A stretch of 64,000 nucleotides of DNA from Bosea sp. 29B (lineage in GTDB: Bacteria > Pseudomonadota > Alphaproteobacteria > Rhizobiales > Beijerinckiaceae), in contig NZ_LR733817.1 of NCBI RefSeq assembly GCF_902506165.1, positions 1,720,255-1,784,254 of the forward strand, read 5' to 3'. Below are positions 51,342-62,166 of this stretch, one piece after another. A program made the translations under genes and the position numbers. The notes beneath the pieces are model-generated. The model was not told where the DNA came from. It searched no databases and saw only the letters and a program-made list of their open reading frames with translations. The number at the start of each line of letters is the position of its first letter. The first letter of the stretch is position 1.

Positions 51342-53109
<1,768 letters not shown>

Positions 53110-53150
53110 GCCATTGCCGGAAGTGGCGGGCTCGCCCGCCGCTTTCGTGC

Positions 53151-54200
53151 TTATTTCCCGACGGCCTTGCGGCGCTCAGCTGGCTCCGCACCACGCCAGC
53201 CGAGGGCCGGCGCGATCAGCGTGACGAAGTCGGCGATGATCTGGCGGTAATCCACGATCGAGAAGTTGTAAGGCAGCTCCAGCCGCAGCGTATCGACCAG
53301 CGGCAGGACCGGATCAGCGGCGAGCCAGTCGACGATCTCGGCCGCCGTGCCGACGAGATCGGGCGTGAACAACGTCCGGCGCTCGCCTTGCGGCGCGAGC
53401 GTGCGCGCATGCCGGCTTTGCGCATAGTCGCGATAGCGTTGGCGCGTCGCTGCGTCGGCGCTGTCGAGCGGCACGATCACGCGGCCGACCGCGACCTTAG
53501 GCTCGTCCTCGCCACGCCAATGAGCGCGGAACGTCTCGATATGACGGCGCTGCGCCACAAAGAAATCGTCGGTCTCCTCACCGGTGTTGAGATTGCCGAC
53601 GAGCAGCTGGAAGCCGCTCTCGCCGGCCCAGCGAGCCGAGCGCAGCGAGCCGCCGCCATACCAGAGCCGCTGCCTCAGCCCCGGCGCATGGGGGCGCAGG
53701 CGCGGGCGATGCTCGCCGGCAGCTGAGGTGATGCGGCTGTCGGCATCGCCGAGCCAGTCGCCATCGAGATTCCTGGCGAGGCGGGCGACGCGGGCATGCG
53801 AGAAATCGTAAAGCCCCGGATCGGCATCGAAGAAGCGCTCGCCCAGGAGCTTGCCGAAAGGCGGCGGGCCGGCGCTCAGGCCGACATTGAGCCGCCCGCC
53901 GGAAAGCACGTCGACCAGCGACAGGTCCTCGGCCAGCCGGAATGGGTTCTCGTAGCCGATCTGGATCACGGCGGTGCCGAGCCCGATCCGGTTGGTGCGC
54001 TGGGATGCGGCCGCGAGGAAGGTCGCGGCAGAGGAGACGCCGGGTTCGAGATGGCGCTGGCGCACCCAGGCGCTGTCGAAGCCGAGCGCCTCGCCATGCT
54101 CGAAGAGCGCGAGCGTCTCTTCCAGCCCGGCGCGCGGATCGGCGTCGTCGTAATTGCCTGGAGTCAGGAAGGTGATGTGCCGGATGGCGAGCTTGGACAT
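53151..54200 (-). CDS. luciferase-like (LLM) flavin-dependent oxidoreductase
   Basis: A 349-residue FMNH2-dependent monooxygenase-type TIM barrel. The family pattern is in LALFEHGEALGFDSAWVRQRHLEPG, TNRIGLGTAVIQIGYENPFRLAEDLSLVDVLSGGRLNVGLS (about residues 70-110) and RLWYGGGSLRSARWAGESGFQLLVG. It is last in the minus-strand block with two other luciferase-like genes and a flavin reductase. Its exact substrate, probably an organosulfur or related compound, is unknown. Confidence 0.88.
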   Translation of the reverse strand: MSKLAIRHITFLTPGNYDDADPRAGLEETLALFEHGEALGFDSAWVRQRHLEPGVSSAATFLAAASQRTNRIGLGTAVIQIGYENPFRLAEDLSLVDVLSGGRLNVGLSAGPPPFGKLLGERFFDADPGLYDFSHARVARLARNLDGDWLGDADSRITSAAGEHRPRLRPHAPGLRQRLWYGGGSLRSARWAGESGFQLLVGNLNTGEETDDFFVAQRRHIETFRAHWRGEDEPKVAVGRVIVPLDSADAATRQRYRDYAQSRHARTLAPQGERRTLFTPDLVGTAAEIVDWLAADPVLPLVDTLRLELPYNFSIVDYRQIIADFVTLIAPALGWRGAEPAERRKAVGK

Positions 54201-54209
54201 GGCGCTTCT

Positions 54210-55151
54210 TCAGTATTTCGGCAGGCCGGGCGGGTTGGTCTCGGAGCGGTCGAGCGCCTCCTCCTCCAGGCCCCAGCGCACCAGCGATGCCCGGAACTTG
54301 CCGTTGGCGATCAGCCCGTTGGTGGCGACGGTCAGCGCATCGACCAGGCCGCTGCCCTTGCGGGTGGTGATCGCGACATCCGACTTCAGCGGCCAGCCGG
54401 CGCTGAGCGTGCCGACGCGCCTGATATCCTTGTCACGTGCCGCGATGAAGACGAGCTGGGCATGCGGCTGGACGATGACGTCGACACGGCCCGAGCGCAG
54501 CGCGACGAGGCGGCCAGCCTCGTCGTCGAAGAGCTGCAGCTCGATCGGCTTCAGGCCCGCAGCGACATTCTGCTTGCTCCATTCGACCAGAATGCGCTCC
54601 TGATTGGTGCCGCCGCCGACGCTGATCTTGAGGCCGGCGGCATCCTTCGGCTCGCTGATCTGCGTGACCCTGCTGTCGGCCCGGACGAAGAAGCCATGCA
54701 GGCCCTTGCGATAGGTCGAGAAGTCGAACTTCTCCTTGCGCTGCTCGGTCACGCCGACATTGGAAATGACCGCATCGTACTTGCCGGACGCCAGCCCGAG
54801 CGGCCAGTCGGCCCAGGCGATCGGCTGCAGGTCGAGCTTGAGCCCGAGACTGTCGGCGACCAGCTGGGCGAAATCGGCGTCGGCGCCGACCACGGTCCTG
54901 GCATCGGTGGCATAGGTCGCGAGCGGCGGCCTACCAGGGCTGACCGCCACGGTGAGCACACCGGGTGTCACGAATTTGAAGCCCTTCGGGATGGCGGCGA
55001 TCGCCTCCGGCTGCTTCTCGGCCCGGACTCTGCCGGGCTGTTCCGGCCCGAGATCGAACGGCGCCTGGGCCAAAGCCCGATCCTGCGTTTGGCCAAAGAC
55101 AGCCCAGCCACCGAGGAGAAGTGCCAGCATGGCACGCGCTCGCAACATCAT
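54210..55151 (-). CDS. polar amino-acid-type ABC transporter substrate-binding protein (copy 1)
   Basis: A 313-residue SBP family 3 receptor with a signal peptide (RARAMLALLLGGWAVFGQTQDRALA). Body marks are [58 protein letters not shown] and GGGTNQERILVEWSKQNV. It is closely similar along its whole length to the next gene, including the C-terminal R/E-TNPPGLP ending, so the pair is a tandem duplication. Both probably feed the fused permease/ATPase with related ligands. Confidence 0.92.
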   Translation of the reverse strand: MMLRARAMLALLLGGWAVFGQTQDRALAQAPFDLGPEQPGRVRAEKQPEAIAAIPKGFKFVTPGVLTVAVSPGRPPLATYATDARTVVGADADFAQLVADSLGLKLDLQPIAWADWPLGLASGKYDAVISNVGVTEQRKEKFDFSTYRKGLHGFFVRADSRVTQISEPKDAAGLKISVGGGTNQERILVEWSKQNVAAGLKPIELQLFDDEAGRLVALRSGRVDVIVQPHAQLVFIAARDKDIRRVGTLSAGWPLKSDVAITTRKGSGLVDALTVATNGLIANGKFRASLVRWGLEEEALDRSETNPPGLPKY

Positions 55152-55200
55152 TGTCTTCCGTCTTCTCTAATGGACTAGACCGCAACGACGCCCGCCGCCT

Positions 55201-56133
55201 TCACTTCGCCGGCAGGCCGGGCGGGTTGGTGCGCGACTGCTCGATCGCCTCGGCGGCGAGGTTCCAGCGCCCGAGCGCCTTGGCGTAGTTGCCGTTGCCG
55301 ATCTGGGCGTTGACGGCGTGGGCGATCGCCTCGGCAAGGCCGGCGCCCTTGCGGGTCGTCACCGCGATCTCGGCCAGCAGCGGCCAGCCGCCGGAGAAAT
55401 TGCCGGCGAGGCGGGTCTTGTTCTCCTGGGCCGCCTTGAAGCTGAGCAGCGCATTCGGGCCGAGATAGGCGTCGGCGCGGCCGGTCTCTAGCGCGAGATA
55501 GAGCACGACATCGTCGTCATAGTACTGGACCTCGGCCGGCTTCAGCCCGTCCTTCACGTTCTGCTCGTTCCAGCGCAGCAGGATCTGCTCCTGATTGGTG
55601 CCGGAGCCGACGATGATCTTGAGGCCGGCGATGTCGCGCGGCTCGCGGATCTGGATCTCGTTGTCCTTCTTCACATAGAAGCCGAGCAGGTCCTTGCGGT
55701 AGGTCGAGAAGTCGAACTTCTCCTTGCGCTGCTCGGTGACCGTGATGTTGGAGATCGCCGCATCGTATTTGCCGGAGGCGACGCCGAGCGGCCAGTCGGC
55801 CCAGGAGACCGGGACGATCTCGAGCTTGCGGCCGAGCGCATCGGCGACGAGCTGAGCGATATCGGGCTCGGAGCCGACGATGCTCTTGGTGTCGCTCGCA
55901 TAACCAGCGAAGGGCAACCGGCCGGTAGCGTTGGCGACAGTGAAGACGCCCTCCTTCACGAACTTGGCGTCCTTGCCGATCAGCTTGATCGCGGCGGCGT
56001 CGCGCTGCGCCCGCGGCCGGCCGGGCTGCTCGGGCGAAAGATCGATCGCCTGCTGGGCGAAGCCGAGCGAGGGGAGCAGCGCGCCAGCCGAGGCGGCGCC
56101 AAGAAGGGAGAGCGCATTGCGTCTGGTGATCAT
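55201..56133 (-). CDS. polar amino-acid-type ABC transporter substrate-binding protein (copy 2)
   Basis: A 310-residue SBP family 3 receptor, paralogue of its downstream neighbour. The N-terminus ([27 protein letters not shown]) has an RR pair and may be Tat-exported, unlike copy 1. Shared core: [41 protein letters not shown]. Ligand-contact segments differ between copies (for example [20 protein letters not shown] against LFDDEAGRLVALRSGRVDVI), so ligand range may differ. It directly follows the permease/ATPase gene. Confidence 0.92.
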   Translation of the reverse strand: MITRRNALSLLGAASAGALLPSLGFAQQAIDLSPEQPGRPRAQRDAAAIKLIGKDAKFVKEGVFTVANATGRLPFAGYASDTKSIVGSEPDIAQLVADALGRKLEIVPVSWADWPLGVASGKYDAAISNITVTEQRKEKFDFSTYRKDLLGFYVKKDNEIQIREPRDIAGLKIIVGSGTNQEQILLRWNEQNVKDGLKPAEVQYYDDDVVLYLALETGRADAYLGPNALLSFKAAQENKTRLAGNFSGGWPLLAEIAVTTRKGAGLAEAIAHAVNAQIGNGNYAKALGRWNLAAEAIEQSRTNPPGLPAK

Positions 56134-56157
56134 GACTTGGCTCCTTGGAAACGAGAT

Positions 56158-57960
56158 TCAGAGGACCTTGGCGAGGAATTCGCGGGTGCGGGGATGGTCG
56201 GGCTCGGCGAGGACGCGGGCCGGCGGACCGACTTCGAGGATGCGGCCGGCTTCCATGAAGACGACCTCGTCGGCGACCTCGCGGGCAAAGCCGATCTCGT
56301 GGGTGACGATCACAAGCGTCGTGCCGGAGCGGGCGAGCTCCTTGATCACGTCGAGCACCTCGTTGACGAGCTCGGGGTCGAGCGCCGAGGTCGGTTCGTC
56401 GAAGAGCAGCACTTTGGGCTTCAAAGCGAGCGCCCGGGCGATGGCGACGCGCTGCTGCTGGCCGCCGGAGAGCTGGCGCGGATAGGCGTCGACCTTGTCG
56501 GCAAGGCCGACGCGGGCGAGCAGCTCGCGCGCCTCGGCCAGAGCCTGCTCGCGGCTGACACCGCGCACCGAAAGCGGGGCTTCGATGACGTTCTCGATCG
56601 CGGTGAGATGCGGGAACAGGTTGAAGCTCTGGAAGACCATGCCGACATCGACGCGGCGCTTCAGGATCTCGCGCTCCTTGAGCTCGTAGAGCGTGTCGCC
56701 GTCCTGGCGGTAGCCGATCAGCTCGCCGTCGATGGCGATGAAGCCCTCGTCGACGCGCTCGAGATGGTTGATCGAGCGCAGCAGCGTCGACTTGCCCGAG
56801 CCGGATTGACCTATGATCGCGGTGACGCTGCCCGGCCGCAGCGCCAGGCTGACATCGTCGAGCACCTTGAGCGGACCGAAGCTCTTCGAGATGTTGCTGA
56901 TGCGGATCTCGCCGCCGGCACGAGGCGACAAGCTCGCCAGCGAAGGAGCGACTGCGGCGGACGAACCCGTCTGTGCCAGCGCGGCCTCGGTACGGCGCGC
57001 CGCGGCGGCGTCACGTGAGCGGCTGAAGCGTGCCAGCACCAACCCGATCAGCGAGGGCGGCGGATTGCGCAGCGCGCCACGCGAGTAATAGCGCTCGATA
57101 TGGTGCTGGACGAAGGACAGCACGCTGAGGATGACGAGGTACCAAACCGTCGCCACCATCAGGAGCGGGATCACCTCGAGATTGCGCCGGTAGATGATCT
57201 GGATGGTGTAGAACAGCTCCGGCAGCGCCAGGATGTAGACTTGGGACGTGCCCTTCGCCAGCAGGATGATCTCGTTGAAGCCGTTGGGCAGGATGGTACG
57301 CATCGCCTGCGGCAGCACGATCCGCGAGAACTGGCGTCGTCGCGGCAGGCCGAGCGCGGCCGCAGCCTCGTGCTGGCCCTGGTCGACCGAGAGGATGCCG
57401 CCGCGCACGATCTCCGAGGAGAAGGCGCCGGCATGCAGGGTGAGCCCGAGCACCGCCGCGAAGAACGGCGTGATCAGCTGCGTCGTCGACCAGCTCGCGA
57501 AGGTGATCTCGGTGAAGGGAATGCCGAGCCAGACCGTCGAGTAGAGATAGCCGAGATTGTTGAGGATCAGCAGCAGCACGATCAGCGGGATCGAGCGGAA
57601 CAGCCAGACATAGGCCCAGGACAGCGAGGCCAGCAGTGGCGAACCCGAGACGCGCGCCAGGGCAAGGCCGGTGCCCAGCAAGAAGCCCAGCACCGTGCCG
57701 AACAGGGTCAGTAGCAGCGTGCGCGCCAGGCCCGCCAGCACCGGCTCGGAGAAGAACCATTCGGCGAAGACGTCCCAGCCCCAGCGCGGGTTGGAAAGGA
57801 CCGAATTCGCGACCGCGAAGATGACGACGACCGCGAAGGCTGTGCCGATCGCGCGGGCCGGATAACGTGCCGGCACGATACGGTAGCGGCTGAAATCGCG
57901 GGTCGGCGGAGTGCTATCGGCGCGCGTCGGCAGGCCCGCGAAATCGCTGGCGAGGCTCAT
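56158..57960 (-). CDS. fused amino-acid ABC transporter permease and ATP-binding protein
   Basis: A 600-residue fusion. Residues 1 to about 320 form a HisM/GlnP-type permease ([68 protein letters not shown] is the coupling loop). From about 360 on there is a GlnQ-type ATPase: [68 protein letters not shown] and [13 protein letters not shown]. Such fusions are known in rhizobia and relatives. Start is the ATG at 57960, with the first helix about 35 residues in. It serves the tandem receptors downstream. Confidence 0.93.
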   Translation of the reverse strand: MSLASDFAGLPTRADSTPPTRDFSRYRIVPARYPARAIGTAFAVVVIFAVANSVLSNPRWGWDVFAEWFFSEPVLAGLARTLLLTLFGTVLGFLLGTGLALARVSGSPLLASLSWAYVWLFRSIPLIVLLLILNNLGYLYSTVWLGIPFTEITFASWSTTQLITPFFAAVLGLTLHAGAFSSEIVRGGILSVDQGQHEAAAALGLPRRRQFSRIVLPQAMRTILPNGFNEIILLAKGTSQVYILALPELFYTIQIIYRRNLEVIPLLMVATVWYLVILSVLSFVQHHIERYYSRGALRNPPPSLIGLVLARFSRSRDAAAARRTEAALAQTGSSAAVAPSLASLSPRAGGEIRISNISKSFGPLKVLDDVSLALRPGSVTAIIGQSGSGKSTLLRSINHLERVDEGFIAIDGELIGYRQDGDTLYELKEREILKRRVDVGMVFQSFNLFPHLTAIENVIEAPLSVRGVSREQALAEARELLARVGLADKVDAYPRQLSGGQQQRVAIARALALKPKVLLFDEPTSALDPELVNEVLDVIKELARSGTTLVIVTHEIGFAREVADEVVFMEAGRILEVGPPARVLAEPDHPRTREFLAKVL

Positions 57961-58001
57961 GGCTGGGACTCGTTTTCTGTTTGCTGGGGTAAGCGGCGCG
58001 A

Positions 58002-58535
58002 TCAGGCCGCGCTGGCAGGCAATTGCTCGGCCGGCGGCCGCAGCGTGTAGGCCGCGACAGCAAGATCCTTCTCGAAGGCGAGCTTCTTGTAGACCTCCGG
58101 ATCGACAGCGGGGTCGAAAAGCGGCGTGTAGCCGGTGCTGAGGTAGAGGTCCCTCGCCTCGGGCTGGCGAAAGCCCGTGGTCAGGAAGATCTTGCCATAG
58201 CCCTGGCGCGCAGCCTGCGCCTCCAGCTCCTCGACGACGCGGCGGGCCAGGCCCTGGCGACGGAAGGCGCTGTCGGTCCACATCCGCTTCAGCTCGGCGG
58301 TCTGCGCGTCATAGCGCTTGAAGGCACCGCCGGCGATGGCGCGGCCATCACGCAACAGCAGGACGAAATTGCCTTCGGGCGGCGCGAACAGCGAAGCCGG
58401 ATAACGGCTCATCTCGGCGCCGGGCGGCTCGCCGAAATAGCTGCCGTAGCGGGTGGCGTACTCCCAGGTGAGCTGCTCGACCAAAGGCTGCGCGAGCGGA
58501 TCGAGCGGGGTGGTGTAGAGGAACTGGTCGGACAT
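58002..58535 (-). CDS. GNAT-family N-acetyltransferase
   Basis: A 177-residue acetyl-CoA-dependent acetyltransferase. The acetyl-CoA loop is RRQGLARRVVEELEAQAARQGY (about residues 94-115), after TAELKRMWTDSAF on the central strand, with LYLSTGYTPL near the C-terminus. The position, between an amino-acid importer and luciferase-like monooxygenases, recalls SnaA of the Bacillus S-alkyl-cysteine operon, which acetylates the imported amino acid before oxidation. That assignment is from context only. Confidence 0.87.
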   Translation of the reverse strand: MSDQFLYTTPLDPLAQPLVEQLTWEYATRYGSYFGEPPGAEMSRYPASLFAPPEGNFVLLLRDGRAIAGGAFKRYDAQTAELKRMWTDSAFRRQGLARRVVEELEAQAARQGYGKIFLTTGFRQPEARDLYLSTGYTPLFDPAVDPEVYKKLAFEKDLAVAAYTLRPPAEQLPASAA

Positions 58536-58585
58536 GGGACAGCCTCTCGGATCGCTGGGTTCTGAAAACGGGTTCTGCGGAGCTT

Positions 58586-59929
58586 TCAGCCGGCCTTGCG
58601 CGGCACGGATGAAGGAGCTGGACGCGCATAGCGGCTCTCGCGGCGCGGCAGGCCGAGATGGTCGCGCAGCGTCTCCCCCGGCAGGTTGCGGTCGTAGACG
58701 CCGCGCGCCTCCAGCTCCGGGATGACCAGCTCGACGAAATCATCCAGGCCCTGGCCGATCACCGGGAAGCCGAGGATGAAGCCGTCCGCCGCCTGCTTCT
58801 CGACGCGCTCGATCATGATATCGGCGATCTCCTTGGTGGAGCCGATCAGGTCAGCGCGCGGTGTCGCCGCCTCCAGTGCCGCCTCGCGCAGGGTCTGGCG
58901 CTTCAGGGCGGCGGTGCGCTTGATCCGATCGGTGGTCGAGCGGAAGCTGTTCTTGCCGATATCGCCGAGCTCCGGGAAGGGCGCATCGAGCGGATAGGCG
59001 CTGAAGTCGTGATGGTCGAAATAGCGGCCGAGATAGGCGAGCGCCTCGTCGATCGAGACGAGATCGCGGATCGCCTGGTACTTGTCCTCGGCCTCCTTGC
59101 GGGTGCGCCCGACGATCGGCCCGGCGCTCGGGAAGATCTTGACGTCGTCGGCGAGCCGCCCCTGCGCGATCGCACTGGTCTTGATGCTGCGGTAGAAGGC
59201 CTGGCCCTCCTCCAGCGAGACGTGGTTGGCGAAGACCGCATCGGCATGGCGGCCGGCGAGGCCGATGCCGGCATCGGAAGCCCCGGCCTGGAACAGCACC
59301 GGCTGGCCCTGTGGCGAGCGCTGGATGTTGAGCGGACCCTCGACCTGGAAGAAGCGGCCCTTGTAGCCGAGCGTGTGCAGCTTCTCGCGATCGAAGAAGC
59401 GGCCGGCCTTGCGGTCGCGGACGAAGGCGTCGTCGTCCCAGGAATCCCAGAGGCCCTTGGCGATGTCGAGATATTCATGCGCGATCTCGTAGCGCAGCGA
59501 GTGCTCGGGATGCGGACGGCCATAGTTGCGGCCCGAGCCTTCCAGCGGCGAGGTCACCGCATTCCAGCCCGCCCGCCCGCCAATTCGCCTCGCTCGACCT
59601 GATCTCGGGCGGGCGATGGTGAAGGGGTCGCTGTAGGAGGTCGAGACCGTGCCGACGAGGCCAAGCTTATTCGTCGCCGTCGCCAGCGCCGAGAGGATGG
59701 TCAGCGGCTCGAAGCGGTTGAGGAAATGCGGGATCGACTTCTCGTTGATGTAGAGCCCATCGGCGACGAAGGCGAAGGCGATGCCGTTTTCCTCGGCCTT
59801 GCGGGCGTTGCGGATGAAGAAGTCGAGATTGACGCTGGCATCGGCCGGATTGCTCGGATGGCGCCAGGCATTCATGTGGCTGCCGGGGCCCTGCAGCATC
59901 AGGCCGAAGGTGAGACGGGTCTTGCTCAT
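58586..59929 (-). CDS. NtaA/SnaA/DszA-family flavin monooxygenase with a flipped segment
   Basis: A 447-residue FMNH2-dependent monooxygenase. Family marks are LTFGLMLQGPGSHMNAWRHP at the N-terminus, AFAFVADGLYINEKS, GRAGWNAVTSPLEGSGRNYGR, YEIAHEYLDIAKGLWDSWDDDA and PVLFQAGASDAGIGLAGRHADAVFA. Residues 108-116 read PRSGRARRI where the family has a motif of the form QFASLDLIS. The missing motif is encoded on the opposite strand of the same bases, between inverted repeats (see 59575-59614). The frame stays open, but the altered stretch lies next to the flavin/active-site region, so this allele may be inactive. Start is the ATG after GGAGACTTCC. Confidence 0.9.
   Translation of the reverse strand: MSKTRLTFGLMLQGPGSHMNAWRHPSNPADASVNLDFFIRNARKAEENGIAFAFVADGLYINEKSIPHFLNRFEPLTILSALATATNKLGLVGTVSTSYSDPFTIARPRSGRARRIGGRAGWNAVTSPLEGSGRNYGRPHPEHSLRYEIAHEYLDIAKGLWDSWDDDAFVRDRKAGRFFDREKLHTLGYKGRFFQVEGPLNIQRSPQGQPVLFQAGASDAGIGLAGRHADAVFANHVSLEEGQAFYRSIKTSAIAQGRLADDVKIFPSAGPIVGRTRKEAEDKYQAIRDLVSIDEALAYLGRYFDHHDFSAYPLDAPFPELGDIGKNSFRSTTDRIKRTAALKRQTLREAALEAATPRADLIGSTKEIADIMIERVEKQAADGFILGFPVIGQGLDDFVELVIPELEARGVYDRNLPGETLRDHLGLPRRESRYARPAPSSVPRKAG
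59575..59614. repeat. inverted-repeat-bounded segment in apparent reverse orientation
   Basis: GCCCGCC (59575-59581) and GGCGGGC (59608-59614) are perfect 7-bp inverted repeats bounding a 26-base spacer; both arms extend into (GCCC)n-like repeats. Read on the plus strand the spacer encodes the motif QFASLDLIS expected in the minus-strand monooxygenase. Reversing exactly these 40 bases restores ARQFASLDLISGGRAGWN in frame on the minus strand with no net length change. This is direct evidence of an inversion relative to the family's usual sequence. Confidence 0.85.
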
Positions 59930-59946
59930 GGAAGTCTCCTGTCGGC

Positions 59947-60951
59947 TCAAGCAGCGAGCGCCGGCGCATCGCCAGCGAGCAGCGTGATCGAGGCGAGGCG
60001 CTGGGCAGTCGCCGCAGCCGGCGTGTCGATGACAAATTCGGTGATGCCGAAGCGGGCGGAGAGCGCATTGAGCTCGCGCCGAATGTCTTCGGCGGTTCCG
60101 GCGAGGATGCTCGGACGGCGGATCTCGGTGGTGTAGGAGGCAGCGCCGGCCTGGCGCGCGAATTCGGCGGCCTGTTCCTCGCTGCCGAGATTGACGCTCT
60201 GGCCGGTGTCGAGCGTCAGCCTGACGACGCGCAGCGGGTCGGTCAGCGCCCTCGCCTCCTCGGCCGTCGCGGCAGCGAGGGCAGCGAGGCCGAACAGCGG
60301 TGGCTGCTTGGCTCCGGCCTTTGAATGGGCATCGAGACTGGCTTCGATCGCCTTCGGATCGCCGTTGAGCTGGCCGGCGAAGACGAAGCGCCAGCCGCGC
60401 TCGGCGGCGAGCCGGGCGCTGTCCGGGCTGGCGCCGAGCAGGAAGCGCTCCACTGGCGCAGGCGGCTTCGGCAGGGCCTGCGCGCCGGCAAGCGGATCAC
60501 CCGCATCGAGCGAACCCGAAAGGAAGCCGTCGAGCTCCGCCAGCAGCACGTCGAAGGAGCGGGCGCCCTTGGGATCGTGCTGGACCCGCAGCGCCCGGGT
60601 CGAGAGCGGCAGGCCGCCCGGCGCCTTGCCGATGCCGAGATCGATCCGGTCCGGCGCCAGCGCCGCGAGCAGGTTGAAGGTCTCGGCAACCTTGTAGGGG
60701 CTGTAGTGCTGCAAGAGCACGCCGCCGGAACCGATGCGGATGCGGCGGGTGCGAGCGACCAGATGCGCCACCACGATTTCAGGCGCCGAGCTGGCGAGGC
60801 CGGGAAAGCCGTGATGCTCGGCGAGCCAGAAGCGGCGATAGCCCAGTCGCTCGGCCGCCTGCGCCAGAGCGATCGTGCGCTGCAGGGCATCGACAGCGCT
60901 CTCGCCGTCGAGGATCGGGCTCTTGTCGAGCAGGCTGAGGGAATAGGCCAT
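59947..60951 (-). CDS. luciferase-like monooxygenase (MsnO8-type)
   Basis: A 334-residue LLM enzyme of the group exemplified by LLDKSPILDGESAVDALQRTIALAQAAERLGYRRFWLAEHHG at the N-terminus. Further marks are RIRIGSGGVLLQHYSPYKVAETFNLLAALAPDRIDLGIGKAPGG (about residues 75-118) and FLLGASPDSARLAAERGW. The ATG at 60951 begins where family similarity begins; the 31 codons before it are a shadow. It lies between the flavin reductase and the DszA-like gene, as CmoO does in the Bacillus operon. Confidence 0.88.
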   Translation of the reverse strand: MAYSLSLLDKSPILDGESAVDALQRTIALAQAAERLGYRRFWLAEHHGFPGLASSAPEIVVAHLVARTRRIRIGSGGVLLQHYSPYKVAETFNLLAALAPDRIDLGIGKAPGGLPLSTRALRVQHDPKGARSFDVLLAELDGFLSGSLDAGDPLAGAQALPKPPAPVERFLLGASPDSARLAAERGWRFVFAGQLNGDPKAIEASLDAHSKAGAKQPPLFGLAALAAATAEEARALTDPLRVVRLTLDTGQSVNLGSEEQAAEFARQAGAASYTTEIRRPSILAGTAEDIRRELNALSARFGITEFVIDTPAAATAQRLASITLLAGDAPALAA

Positions 60952-60968
60952 GAGGTTTCTCGCCAGGG

Positions 60969-61562
60969 TCAGATGCCGCGCAGGCCGCAGGCCGTGCGCG
61001 CCTCCTCGGCCATCCAGCCGAGGCGTTCGTAATCGCCGCGCCAATAGACGAGTGCCGCATCGTCGCCGCCGAGCCGGACCTCGCGCACCCGGCCGATGAC
61101 GATGGCGTGCGAATGCCGCTCGATCAGCTCCTCGACCTCGCAGTCGAGCGCAGCCAAAGCGCCTTCGAGCAGCGGCGCACCGGTGACGCCTTGCGTCCAG
61201 TTCGCCCCGGCATAACGCGCCTCGCCCTTCTCGCCGGCACGGCCGGCGAAGCGGTCGGCGATCTGCTTCTGCGTCGCGTTGAGGAAGTTGACGCCGAAGC
61301 TGCGATGGCGGGCGAGCACCGGAAAGCTCGACGAGCTCAGATTGAGCCCGAACATCACCGTCGGCGGCTCGGCCGAGAGCGAGGACAGCGAGGTGACAGT
61401 GAGGCCGGTACGATCGACTCCCTGCCCGGCCGTGATCACGCTGACGCCGCCGGCGAGATGGCGCAGCGCCGATCGGAAGTTCGGTGCCTCGGCTTGCGCC
61501 GACGCGGCGCGGCCGAACGAGCGGGAGGCGGATGCTGGAGTGACGAGCGAGACGACGGTCAT
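60969..61562 (-). CDS. flavin reductase (FMN-binding split-barrel, DIM6/NTAB family)
   Basis: A 197-residue flavin:NAD(P)H oxidoreductase, expected to supply FMNH2 to the luciferase-like monooxygenases downstream. Family marks are FRSALRHLAGGVSVITAG, TGLTVTSLSSLSAEPPTVMFGLNLSSSSFPVLARHRSFGVNFL, and the C-terminal HAIVIGRVREVRLGGDDAALVYWRGDYERL. It is the first gene of the minus-strand operon. Its upstream region has palindromes and a possible promoter. Confidence 0.9.
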   Translation of the reverse strand: MTVVSLVTPASASRSFGRAASAQAEAPNFRSALRHLAGGVSVITAGQGVDRTGLTVTSLSSLSAEPPTVMFGLNLSSSSFPVLARHRSFGVNFLNATQKQIADRFAGRAGEKGEARYAGANWTQGVTGAPLLEGALAALDCEVEELIERHSHAIVIGRVREVRLGGDDAALVYWRGDYERLGWMAEEARTACGLRGI

Positions 61563-61742
61563 GCAGGCCTCGGCTGGCGGGAGGACGCAGCGAGGCGCGC
61601 GTCGTCAGGAGACGACGCTCAGGCCGGGCGAACCGGGACGCGGACGCTGCTAGGGAATGACGAACTCGGCGGTCAGACCGCAGAACGAAGGATCAGGAAC
61701 ATCGCGGCTGGCCGCCCGATCGCTCAGGATCCAAGGCATTAC

Positions 61743-61792
61743 GTGATTTCATCACCGCGTCTCCGCATTCGGAGCCCACGATTTCATCGTGG
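61743..61792. promoter_or_regulatory. three adjacent palindromes, two sharing GATTTCATC
   Basis: GTGATTTCATCAC (61743-61755), CTCCGCATTCGGAG (61761-61774) and CCACGATTTCATCGTGG (61776-61792) are perfect inverted repeats with 3-, 4- and 3-base centres. The first and third share the core GATTTCATC, with centres 35 bp apart. They lie 180-230 bases before the flavin reductase start. They could be two operator copies for an unknown regulator, or hairpins in the mRNA leader if the promoter at 61874 is used. Confidence 0.5.
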
Positions 61793-61873
61793 TGCTTTTA
61801 GCATTGTTGACGCGGCGCAAGCTGCTCCAGCAAATCCCGCGACCGGGCGCGGTTATCGGCGCTCGATACTGGC

Positions 61874-61902
61874 ATTCTTCCTGCGAAAACTGGCAGGGTC
61901 AA
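61874..61902 (-). promoter_or_regulatory. possible sigma-70 promoter for the flavin reductase operon
   Basis: On the minus strand TTGACC (61897-61902) and AAGAAT (61874-61879) are separated by 17 bases. The -35 matches five of six consensus bases, the -10 four of six. It would give a leader of about 300 bases carrying the palindromes at 61743-61792. Confidence 0.3.
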
Positions 61903-62166
61903 TGAAATGTCTTTTCAAAGATGCCGGCAACCGGAGGCGGAAGCGCCTGCGAGCGATGGCCGGGATGGGAGAATTCCGTTCCGCCATCCAACCTCCCGCT
62001 GGCGCGCGCTTCGACGATGCCCGAGCCGACATGGCCTGGCGACAGTCGGGTCGATCGATGGGTTTCGAACCGCCGGCGCCGCCGAAACGGCAACGCCCAA
62101 GGATAATGCGTCGAGCTACGGCCAGGTCACGACCTTTGGTAGGAACGGAGCGTCGCAAACAGCCGA

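Noticed and set aside
59567..59581. The GCCC tandem repeat as a simple-sequence slippage site.
   Set aside because: Length change by slippage would shift the frame by one per unit and would not explain the family motif appearing on the opposite strand. Inversion between the repeat arms explains all the data.
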